Assembly (NCBI GenBank): GCA_910584185.1
Contig: CAJTYC010000089.1
Span: forward strand, 1 to 8,937
DNA from: an uncultured Muribaculaceae bacterium
Lineage (GTDB): Bacteria > Bacteroidota > Bacteroidia > Bacteroidales > Muribaculaceae
Length of the DNA stretch: 8,937 bases
Reading direction: 5' to 3'
Both the position numbers and the translations under genes were made by a program. The notes below the pieces were generated by a model. The model saw only the letters and a list, made by a program, of their open reading frames with translations, was not told where the DNA came from and searched no databases. This document shows positions 1 to 5,989 of the stretch, one piece after another. How positions within the stretch are numbered: the first letter of the stretch is position 1; each line of letters starts with the position of its first letter.

Positions 1-45
1 TCCTCTCACGGTTCGCGAAGTTGCATCGCGAACTGGGGGAGAGGA
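1..45. other. Two-part imperfect palindrome (hairpin) at the left edge
   Basis: Bases 1-7 (TCCTCTC) are the exact reverse complement of 39-45 (GAGAGGA). Inside them, 11-18 (GTTCGCGA) pairs perfectly with 26-33 (TCGCGAAC) around a 7-base loop; an internal mismatch (8-10 against 34-38) joins the two stems. It is followed by GC-rich sequence, not a T-run, so on the plus strand it is not a typical intrinsic terminator. It could be a dispersed intergenic hairpin, part of an RNA, or a terminator read on the minus strand whose T-run would lie outside the window. The pairing is certain; the role is unknown. Confidence 0.5.
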
Positions 46-115
46 GGCGCCGCCGACGATAACGGACCAATGCTCTGTAAATTTGTGTTAAAATATATTT
101 AATTTCAAGTGTGAA

Positions 116-148
116 TTTGGCATATTAATGTCTGAATGATTATATTTG
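116..148 (+). promoter_or_regulatory. Bacteroidota-type promoter for the NlpC/P60 gene
   Basis: TTTG at 116-119 and TATATTTG at 141-148 are separated by 21 bases and match the -33 (TTTG) and -7 (TAnnTTTG) elements of the primary Bacteroidota sigma factor at every specified base. Transcription would start at about 151-156, giving a leader of roughly 30 bases before the ATG at 183. A second -7-like match (TAAATTTG, 78-85) has no TTTG at the right distance and is probably not a promoter. Confidence 0.7.
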
Positions 149-182
149 TAATGCAAATTTGATTAGAACTTACCGACTTAAA

Positions 183-716
183 ATGAAATATAGATTTTCA
201 CTACCTTTCATCTATATATTGGGTGCTTTAGTGCTTATGCTCGGTCTTTCATCGTGTCACACGTCGCGTAAGCATCGTTCGCGCCCGGGGCATCCGCACA
301 TGGAGGAGATTCATGTGGGCAATGTCAACAAGTGCCAGCGTCAGATTGTGGAGGAGGCCGTCACATGGCTCGGCACCCCGTATAAATATGCCGCCGCCGA
401 AAAGGGTGAGGCCACTGACTGCTCAGGCATGGTGATGAAGGTATACGAAGAGGCCGCAGGCTTGAAACTGCCTCGCAACTCGGCTAAACAGGCTGAATTT
501 TGTGAGGAGATGAATGCGAGCGATGTCGATACAGGCGACCTTGTGTTTTTTGCCACCGGCAAAGACCCCAATAAGGTGTCGCATGTGGGCATTGTTCTTG
601 ATAACGAGAATTTCATTCACGCCTCCGCTTCCAAGGGAGTTGTCGTGTCTAAGTTCTCCAACAATTATTACCAGCGCACTTTCATAAAATTTGGCCGTGT
701 GCCTAATGTGAGATGA
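183..716 (+). CDS. NlpC/P60-family cell-wall peptidase, lipoprotein
   Basis: This is a 177-residue NlpC/P60 cysteine peptidase, a family that usually cuts the gamma-D-Glu to diamino-acid bond in peptidoglycan stem peptides. Residues 1-25 form a lipoprotein signal: a short charged start, a hydrophobic core (about 8-22), then the lipobox LSSC with the lipidated cysteine at 25, so the protein should be anchored to a membrane facing the periplasm. A short basic linker (about 28-45) leads into the catalytic domain (about 50-172). The catalytic set is visible: Cys80 in TDCSG, His134 in VSHVGI, His146 in FIHAS. A TTG at 159 would add eight residues, but it lies only a few bases after the predicted transcription start, so the ATG at 183 is preferred. 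It has its own promoter and terminator and is not part of the hut operon. The family is sure; the exact substrate is not. Confidence 0.92.
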   Translation: MKYRFSLPFIYILGALVLMLGLSSCHTSRKHRSRPGHPHMEEIHVGNVNKCQRQIVEEAVTWLGTPYKYAAAEKGEATDCSGMVMKVYEEAAGLKLPRNSAKQAEFCEEMNASDVDTGDLVFFATGKDPNKVSHVGIVLDNENFIHASASKGVVVSKFSNNYYQRTFIKFGRVPNVR

Positions 717-733
717 AAAAGTGACTTGCCTAA

Positions 734-765
734 TTTGTAAGGTATGTATATTTTTATTAAATTTG
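734..765 (+). promoter_or_regulatory. Bacteroidota-type promoter for the hut operon
   Basis: TTTG at 734-737 and TAAATTTG at 758-765 are 20 bases apart, matching all specified bases of the Bacteroidota -33 and -7 elements. It is the only such pair found between the upstream gene and hutU. Transcription would start at about 768-773, giving a leader of some 130 bases. The last base of the -7 element is also the first base of the terminator hairpin at 765-814, so the promoter overlaps the end of the preceding transcription unit. The match is seen directly; activity is inferred. Confidence 0.6.
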
Positions 766-814
766 GACGTTGAAGCTGACGATTATATGTCAGATGCTTC
801 ACGTCCATTTTTTT
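765..814 (+). terminator. Intrinsic terminator of the NlpC/P60 gene
   Basis: The left arm GGACGTTGAAGC (765-776) pairs with GCTTCACGTCC (796-806), with one bulged T, and continues with TGAC (777-780) to GTCA (789-792), with a GAT bulge on the right side. The loop is GATTATAT, and an A and seven Ts (808-814) follow the stem. This is a classic factor-independent terminator about 50 bases after the stop codon at 716. RNA started at the hut promoter would lose only the first few bases of the left arm, so most of the hairpin could still form in the hut leader. Confidence 0.85.
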
Positions 815-903
815 ATCACCGCTTTTGTGGGTATCAATGTTAGTAGACCATCTCACAGGCGGCACAAGCAAATGAATAAATTTTCTTAAATCAATACCGA
901 TAC
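768..903 (+). promoter_or_regulatory. Leader of the hut operon, possible attenuator
   Basis: If the promoter at 734-765 is real, the hut mRNA begins with the remaining terminator hairpin (about 769-801) followed by seven Us (808-814), then about 90 bases to the hutU ATG at 904. Such a leader could end transcription early unless something opens the hairpin. I see weak alternative pairings (TGTGGG at 827-832 with CTCACA at 852-857, one G-U pair) but no clear antiterminator and no known riboswitch class. There is no Shine-Dalgarno sequence before hutU. Confidence 0.3.
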
Positions 904-2895
904 ATGGACAAAAGAATTGCTCTTGATGCCGAATGGCATGAGTATCCTGAATTCCAGGCCGACATCCGTCGTGCCCCGGACCGTGGTTACACTCTCGACA
1001 AGGATAACACGATCCTCGCTCTGAAGAATGCTTTGCGTTATCTGCCCGAGGAACTGCATGAGAAGGCTGCTCCCGAATTTCTTGAGGAGCTCCGCACACG
1101 CGGTCGTATTTACGCCTACAGATGGCGTCCACAGGGCGACCTCAAGGCTAAACCCATCGATGAGTATAAAGGAAAATGTCTCGCAGGTAAGGCATTTCAG
1201 GTGATGATCGACAATAACCTGTCGTTCGACGTTGCACTCTATCCCTACGAGCTCGTCACTTATGGCGAGACCGGCCAGGTGGCTCAAAACTGGCTGCAAT
1301 ATCGGCTTATAAAGAAATATCTTGAGGAACTGACTGAAGACCAGACTCTCGTGGTGGAATCGGGTCATCCACTGGGCCTTTTCCCCTCGCGCCCGGAGGC
1401 TCCGCGTGTCATTATCACCAATGCCATGATGGTAGGTCTCTTTGACAATCAGAAGGATTGGCATGAGGCGATGCAGCTCGGAGTAGCCAATTATGGTCAG
1501 ATGACAGCCGGCGGCTGGATGTATATCGGTCCGCAGGGCATTGTGCATGGCACTTTCAATACCATCCTCAACGCTGGACGCATGAAGCTCGGTGTGCCTG
1601 AAGATGGCGATCTCGCAGGTCATATTTTCGTGTCTTCCGGTCTCGGCGGCATGAGTGGCGCTCAGCCTAAGGCTGCCGAAATCGCCGGTGCTGTGGCAAT
1701 CATTGCCGAGGTCGATGCCTCGCGCATCAAGACCCGTATGGATCAGGGTTGGGTGAGCATGACCACCGACTCTATTCCCGAGGCTTTCGAACTCGCTGAA
1801 AAGGCTATGGTGGAGAAGAAACCTCTCTCTATCGCTTATCATGGCAATATAGTTGATTTGCTCGAGTATGCTGTGGCTCATGATAAGAAGATTGAACTTC
1901 TCTCTGACCAGACGTCTTGCCACGCCGTTTATGAAGGAGGATATTGCCCTGCCGGCATTTCGTTTGAGGAACGCACTGAGCTTCTTCATAATGACCCGGA
2001 GAAATTCCGCGAACTTGTCGACAAGACCCTTCACCGTCACTTTGAAGCCGTTAAGGCTCTCGTGGCAAAGGGCACCTATTTCTTCGATTATGGCAACGCC
2101 TTCATGAAAGCAGTTTATGACTCAGGCGTGATGGAAATCTCCAAGAATGGCAAGGATGACAAGGCCGGATTCATATGGCCCTCTTATGTGGAGGATATCA
2201 TGGGACCGATGCTCTTCGATTATGGTTACGGCCCCTTCCGTTGGGTTTGCCTCAGCGGCAAGCATGAGGATTTGGTCAAGACTGACCATGCCGCCATGGA
2301 GTGTATTGACCCCAACCGCCGCGGTCAGGATCGCGACAACTATAATTGGATTCGCGATGCGGAGAAAAATAATCTCGTGGTCGGCACCCAAGCCCGCATT
2401 TTGTATCAGGATGCCATGGGACGTCTGCGCATTGCATTGAAATTTAACGAGATGGTGCGCAATGGCGAGGTCGGCCCGATAATGCTCGGACGTGATCACC
2501 ACGACGTGAGCGGCACTGACTCTCCTTTCCGTGAAACATCCAATATCAAGGATGGTTCTAACGTTATGGCCGACATGGCTGTGCAATGTTTCGCAGGCAA
2601 CTGCGCCCGCGGCATGAGCCTCGTGGCTTTGCATAACGGTGGAGGTGTAGGTATAGGCAAGGCTATCAACGGTGGCTTCGGCATGGTGTGCGACGGCTCT
2701 GAGCGTGTGGATGAAATCTTGAAGAAGGCTATGCTCTGGGATGTGATGGGTGGCGTGGCACGCAGAAGTTGGGCTCGCAACGAAAATGCAATGAGCACCG
2801 TCAAGGAGTGGAATGACACCCAGATGGAGAACGGTTTCTATATCACCGAACCCATAGTAGCCGATGATGCAAAACTCGCCAAACTCCTAAAATAA
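904..2895 (+). CDS. hutU: Urocanate hydratase (urocanase), long form
   Basis: This enzyme (EC 4.2.1.49) uses tightly bound NAD+ to hydrate urocanate to 4-imidazolone-5-propionate in the cytoplasm, the second step of histidine breakdown. Visible signatures are YGQMTAGGWMYIG at 197-209, the glycine-rich NAD site GLGGMSGAQP at 246-255, DQTSCHAVYEGGYCPAGIS at 335-353, the segment YGPFRWVC at 442-449 where Cys449 sits in the place of the usual active-site cysteine, and the C-terminal block HDVSGTDSPFRET at 533-545 and HNGGGVGIG at 577-585. At 663 residues it is about 100 longer than the roughly 555-residue Pseudomonas and Bacillus enzymes and close to the animal form (about 676); the active-site block also reads like the animal type, not the common bacterial GLPxRICW. 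The start at 904 is the first ATG in frame. It is the first gene of the hut operon, 150 bases before ftcD. Confidence 0.96.
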   Translation: MDKRIALDAEWHEYPEFQADIRRAPDRGYTLDKDNTILALKNALRYLPEELHEKAAPEFLEELRTRGRIYAYRWRPQGDLKAKPIDEYKGKCLAGKAFQVMIDNNLSFDVALYPYELVTYGETGQVAQNWLQYRLIKKYLEELTEDQTLVVESGHPLGLFPSRPEAPRVIITNAMMVGLFDNQKDWHEAMQLGVANYGQMTAGGWMYIGPQGIVHGTFNTILNAGRMKLGVPEDGDLAGHIFVSSGLGGMSGAQPKAAEIAGAVAIIAEVDASRIKTRMDQGWVSMTTDSIPEAFELAEKAMVEKKPLSIAYHGNIVDLLEYAVAHDKKIELLSDQTSCHAVYEGGYCPAGISFEERTELLHNDPEKFRELVDKTLHRHFEAVKALVAKGTYFFDYGNAFMKAVYDSGVMEISKNGKDDKAGFIWPSYVEDIMGPMLFDYGYGPFRWVCLSGKHEDLVKTDHAAMECIDPNRRGQDRDNYNWIRDAEKNNLVVGTQARILYQDAMGRLRIALKFNEMVRNGEVGPIMLGRDHHDVSGTDSPFRETSNIKDGSNVMADMAVQCFAGNCARGMSLVALHNGGGVGIGKAINGGFGMVCDGSERVDEILKKAMLWDVMGGVARRSWARNENAMSTVKEWNDTQMENGFYITEPIVADDAKLAKLLK

Positions 2896-2909
2896 TCACC
2901 CAACCAAGT

Positions 2910-2963
2910 CTGAATATGAATTAATATCTGAATATGAATTAATATAAGAACATGAATTAATAT
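2910..2963. repeat. Three tandem 18-base repeats between hutU and ftcD
   Basis: Unit CTGAATATGAATTAATAT occurs identically at 2910-2927 and 2928-2945, and a third copy at 2946-2963 differs only in its first six bases (AAGAAC for CTGAAT, three changes). The repeat begins 15 bases after the hutU stop. Each unit holds the palindrome ATTAAT. It may be a slippage product in a neutral spacer or a set of repeated protein sites; no hairpin terminator is present. Confidence 0.9.
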
Positions 2964-2992
2964 AATAATATTGGTTTACATATATTCGATTC

Positions 2993-3004
2993 AGTAATAT
3001 TACT
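2993..3004. promoter_or_regulatory. 12-base perfect palindrome upstream of ftcD
   Basis: AGTAATATTACT is its own reverse complement and lies 41 bases before the ftcD start. Its size and symmetry are those of a binding site for a dimeric regulator. It sits in very AT-rich sequence where short palindromes arise by chance, and I find no convincing promoter pair in this spacer (no TTTG at all), so an operator role is only a possibility. Confidence 0.25.
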
Positions 3005-3045
3005 TCATAACTCATAACTATGACTTAATACTTAAATTGACTTCC

Positions 3046-4743
3046 ATGAAAAAGATAATTGAGTGTGTCCCCAATTTCAGCGAGGGACGCGACATGAATA
3101 TAATCAAGGCGATCACCGATGAGATTGAGCGTGGTGGTGATGTGAAACTTCTCGATGTGGATCCCGGCAAGGCTACCAACCGCACCGTGGTCACTTTCGT
3201 AGGCGAACCCGAAGCTGTGCTCGAAGCCGCCGTGCGCGGTGTGAAGAAAGCTGCCGAGCTTATCGATATGCGTCAGCATCATGGTGCGCACCCCCGCATG
3301 GGCGCGACCGATGTGCTTCCGCTTATCCCGGTAAGCGGTATCACTCTCGAGGAGTGTGCCGAACTCGCCCGTGGACTTGCAAAGCGTATCTCCGACGAAC
3401 TCGGCATACCCACTTACTGCTACGAAGCAGCTGCATTCACTCCTGAGCGCAAGAATCTTGCGGTTTGCCGTGAAGGTGAGTATGAAGCACTTCCGGAGAA
3501 GATGAACCGTGAGGGTAAGGCCCCAGATTTCGGCGACCGCCCGTTTGACGAGGCTGCCGCACGCACAGGCGCTACTGCAGTAGGTGCCCGCGATTTCCTC
3601 ATTGCTGTCAATTTCAACCTCAACACCACCTCAACCCGTCGTGCCAATGCAATTGCATTTGATGTGCGTGAGAAGGGCAGACCTATGCGCGAAGGTGGAA
3701 AGGTCAACGGCAAACCGATGAAAGATGCTGATGGAAACACCATCATGATTCACGGCACGCTTAAGTCGACCAAAGCTATCGGTTGGTTTATCGACGAATA
3801 TGGCATTGCCCAAGTGTCGATGAATATTACTGATATGGGTGTGACTCCTCTGCATGTGGCTTTCGATGAGGTGAGCCGTGCAGCGGCTGCACGTGGTCTG
3901 CGTGTCACCGGCACGGAACTTGTCGGCCTTGTGCCCAAGCGTGCCCTCATCGATGCCGGCAAACATTATCTGCGCATGCAGCAACGTTCGCTTGGCATTC
4001 CTGAAAGCGAGATTATCAAGATTGCCGTGAAATCTATGGGGCTCGACGATCTCAAGGAGTTCAATCCTGAAGAAAAGGTTATTGAATATATGCTTACCGG
4101 CAATTCCGGCAAGAAACTCGTTGACATGACTTGCCGTGACTTTGCAGATGAGACCGCGTCTGAATCTCCGGCTCCCGGTGGTGGTTCCATCTCTGCCTAT
4201 ATGGGAGCGCTTGCCGCTGCTTTGGGAACGATGGTGGCCAATCTCAGCGCTCATAAGGCCGGATGGGATGACCGTTGGGAGGAGTTCTCCGACCTCGCCG
4301 TGTCGGGCCGTGAGTCGCTCGATACGCTTATCACTCTCGTGGATAAGGACACGGAGGCTTTCAATAAGATTATGGATGTCTTCGCAATGCCTAAGAAGAC
4401 TCCGGAGGAGAAAGCTCTCAGAAGTGAGGCTCTTGAGGCTGCCACTCTCTATGCAACTATGGTGCCGTTCGACACCATGAAGGCTGCTAACGGTGTATTT
4501 CCCCTGCTTGATGCAGTTGCGAAGTCTGGCAATCCCGCTTCGGTGAGCGATGCCGGCGTAGGCGCTCTTGCTGCGCGTGCTGCAGTGCTCGGCGCTTTCC
4601 TGAATGTCAAGATTAACGCCGCCGGCCTTAAGGATCGTGCAGCAGCTGAGTCCGTGCTTAGCGAGGCTCAGAAGATCGCTGATGAGGCTTGCGCTCGCGA
4701 AAAGGAAATTATCGAAATAGTAAACTCCGTCATTAACAGCTGA
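3046..4743 (+). CDS. ftcD: Bifunctional glutamate formimidoyltransferase / formimidoyl-THF cyclodeaminase
   Basis: This 565-residue fusion carries out the last two steps of the folate-linked histidine route. The N-terminal formiminotransferase (about 1-330; EC 2.1.2.5) moves the formimino group from N-formimino-L-glutamate to tetrahydrofolate, and the C-terminal cyclodeaminase (about 355-560; EC 4.3.1.4) converts the product to 5,10-methenyl-THF and ammonia. Visible signs are the start IECVPNFSEGRD (5-16), HHGAHPRMGATDV (78-90) with His82 at the position of the catalytic histidine of mammalian FTCD, NFNLNT (189-194), the cyclodeaminase entry PAPGGGSISAYMGAL (375-389) and SDAGVGALAARAA (501-513). 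Human FTCD has the same order in about 541 residues. A TTG at 3037 would add three residues; the ATG at 3046 fits the conserved start. The stop is one base before the hutI ATG, so the two genes are surely cotranscribed and probably translationally coupled. With this enzyme, HutG is not needed. Confidence 0.95.
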   Translation: MKKIIECVPNFSEGRDMNIIKAITDEIERGGDVKLLDVDPGKATNRTVVTFVGEPEAVLEAAVRGVKKAAELIDMRQHHGAHPRMGATDVLPLIPVSGITLEECAELARGLAKRISDELGIPTYCYEAAAFTPERKNLAVCREGEYEALPEKMNREGKAPDFGDRPFDEAAARTGATAVGARDFLIAVNFNLNTTSTRRANAIAFDVREKGRPMREGGKVNGKPMKDADGNTIMIHGTLKSTKAIGWFIDEYGIAQVSMNITDMGVTPLHVAFDEVSRAAAARGLRVTGTELVGLVPKRALIDAGKHYLRMQQRSLGIPESEIIKIAVKSMGLDDLKEFNPEEKVIEYMLTGNSGKKLVDMTCRDFADETASESPAPGGGSISAYMGALAAALGTMVANLSAHKAGWDDRWEEFSDLAVSGRESLDTLITLVDKDTEAFNKIMDVFAMPKKTPEEKALRSEALEAATLYATMVPFDTMKAANGVFPLLDAVAKSGNPASVSDAGVGALAARAAVLGAFLNVKINAAGLKDRAAAESVLSEAQKIADEACAREKEIIEIVNSVINS

Positions 4744-4744
4744 T

Positions 4745-5977
4745 ATGGAGTCCATACTCATTAAGAATGCCAATATCTTCACCCCTCAGGGCAATCGTGC
4801 CCTGAAGGGAGAGGAGATGGCGCATATATTAAACATCAAGGGTGGTGCAGTGCTCTGTGTGGATGGCGTAATATCTTATGTCGGCTCAGAGGACTCGCTG
4901 CCGCAACTCCCCGCCGACTGTAAGGTGGTGGATGCCGGTGGCCGTGCCTTGGTGCCCGGTTTTATCGATTCGCACACTCATCTGGTTTTTGGCGGTTACC
5001 GCCCCGATGAGTTCGAGTGGCGTCTCAATGGCGACACTTATATGAGCATAATGGAGCGAGGCGGTGGCATTCAAAGCACTGTCAACGCCACACGCACCGA
5101 AGATGCGGAATCTCTGAAGTGCAAGGCCCAATGCTTCCTGAATCGCATGACTGAGATGGGAGTGACCACGGTGGAGGCAAAATCCGGTTACGGACTTGAC
5201 CGCGACACGGAGCTTAAGATGCTTGATGTCATAGACACTCTGAGTCGTGATAATGCTGACCGCATCGGTGTGGTATCAACTTTTCTCGGTGCACATGCCG
5301 TACCCTCTGAATTCAAGGGGCGCACTTCCGAATATGTCGATTTCATCATCAATGAGATGATTCCGTTGGTGCAGGATAAGGCTGAGTTTTTCGATATCTT
5401 CACTGAGAAGAATGTCTTCGAGATTGAAGATTCAAGAAGAATGATGCAGGCTGCCAAGAACGCGGGCTTCAAGTTGAAACTCCATGCTGATGAGATTGTG
5501 ACTCTCGGTGGTTCCGAACTTGCAGCTGAGATGGGGGCCGTTTCAGCCGACCACTTGCTCCATATCAGCGATGAGGGAGGAAGAGCTCTTGCCGACAAGG
5601 GTGTAGTGGCTGCTCTGTTGCCTCTCACAGCTTTCGCGCTTAAGGAACCTTTCGCGCCGGCACGCAAGCTGATAGATGCAGGAGCTGCAGTGGCTCTTGC
5701 CACTGACCTTAACCCCGGTTCGTGCTTCTCGGGCTCGATTCCGCTTACCATAGCGCTGGCATGCATATATATGCGCATGAGCATACAGGAAACCCTCTCG
5801 GCATTGACTCTCAATGCTGCGGCAGCTATCGACCGTGCAGACTCTCTCGGTTCTATTGAAGTAGGCAAACGCGCAGATATGGTCATCCTTGAGTTTGAGG
5901 GAATTAATTCATTGCCTTATTACGTGGGGATGAATTGTGTGAGGGAAGTTTTTAAGAATGGAAAGTCAATATTTTAA
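4745..5977 (+). CDS. hutI: Imidazolonepropionase
   Basis: This 410-residue amidohydrolase (EC 3.5.2.7) opens the ring of 4-imidazolone-5-propionate to give N-formimino-L-glutamate, the substrate of the FtcD encoded just upstream. The metal ligands of the family are all visible: His77 and His79 in DSHTHLVFGG, His247 in KLHADE, and Asp321 in ATDLNPGS. Substrate-side features include FEWRLNGDTY (90-99), RGGGIQSTV (105-113), GAHAVP (182-187, His184) and ADHLLHIS (268-275). The length matches the usual 400-420. The C-terminal stretch KRADMVILE (375-383) is typical of the amidohydrolase superfamily's outer beta domain. It starts one base after the ftcD stop and ends 12 bases before hutH, so it is the middle of a tight operon. 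The start ATG has no Shine-Dalgarno sequence, which is normal in this phylum. Confidence 0.96.
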   Translation: MESILIKNANIFTPQGNRALKGEEMAHILNIKGGAVLCVDGVISYVGSEDSLPQLPADCKVVDAGGRALVPGFIDSHTHLVFGGYRPDEFEWRLNGDTYMSIMERGGGIQSTVNATRTEDAESLKCKAQCFLNRMTEMGVTTVEAKSGYGLDRDTELKMLDVIDTLSRDNADRIGVVSTFLGAHAVPSEFKGRTSEYVDFIINEMIPLVQDKAEFFDIFTEKNVFEIEDSRRMMQAAKNAGFKLKLHADEIVTLGGSELAAEMGAVSADHLLHISDEGGRALADKGVVAALLPLTAFALKEPFAPARKLIDAGAAVALATDLNPGSCFSGSIPLTIALACIYMRMSIQETLSALTLNAAAAIDRADSLGSIEVGKRADMVILEFEGINSLPYYVGMNCVREVFKNGKSIF

Positions 5978-5989
5978 ATCGAACAATTC

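Noticed and set aside
1..102. Open frames running from the window edge to stops at about 91 and 102, possible tail of an upstream gene
   Set aside because: The short translations (about 29-33 residues) show no recognisable family, and the stretch is dominated by the hairpin; there is no support for coding.
159..182. TTG at 159 as the start of the NlpC/P60 gene
   Set aside because: It falls only a few bases after the predicted transcription start, and the signal peptide begins naturally at the ATG at 183.
877..884. TAAATTTT as a -7 element close to hutU
   Set aside because: It misses the final G and has no TTTG at the right distance upstream, while a perfect pair exists at 734-765.
886..2040. 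A 384-codon open frame on the minus strand opposite hutU
   Set aside because: It lies entirely opposite clear urocanase coding, shows no recognisable domain, and has the composition expected from the codon bias of the real gene.
2896..3045. Tandem repeats in the hutU-ftcD spacer as a CRISPR array
   Set aside because: The units are directly adjacent with no spacers and are only 18 bases long.
3631..4782. A 383-codon open frame on the minus strand opposite ftcD
   Set aside because: It is antisense to the conserved fused enzyme, rich in His, Ser and Arg as such shadows are, and has no family features.
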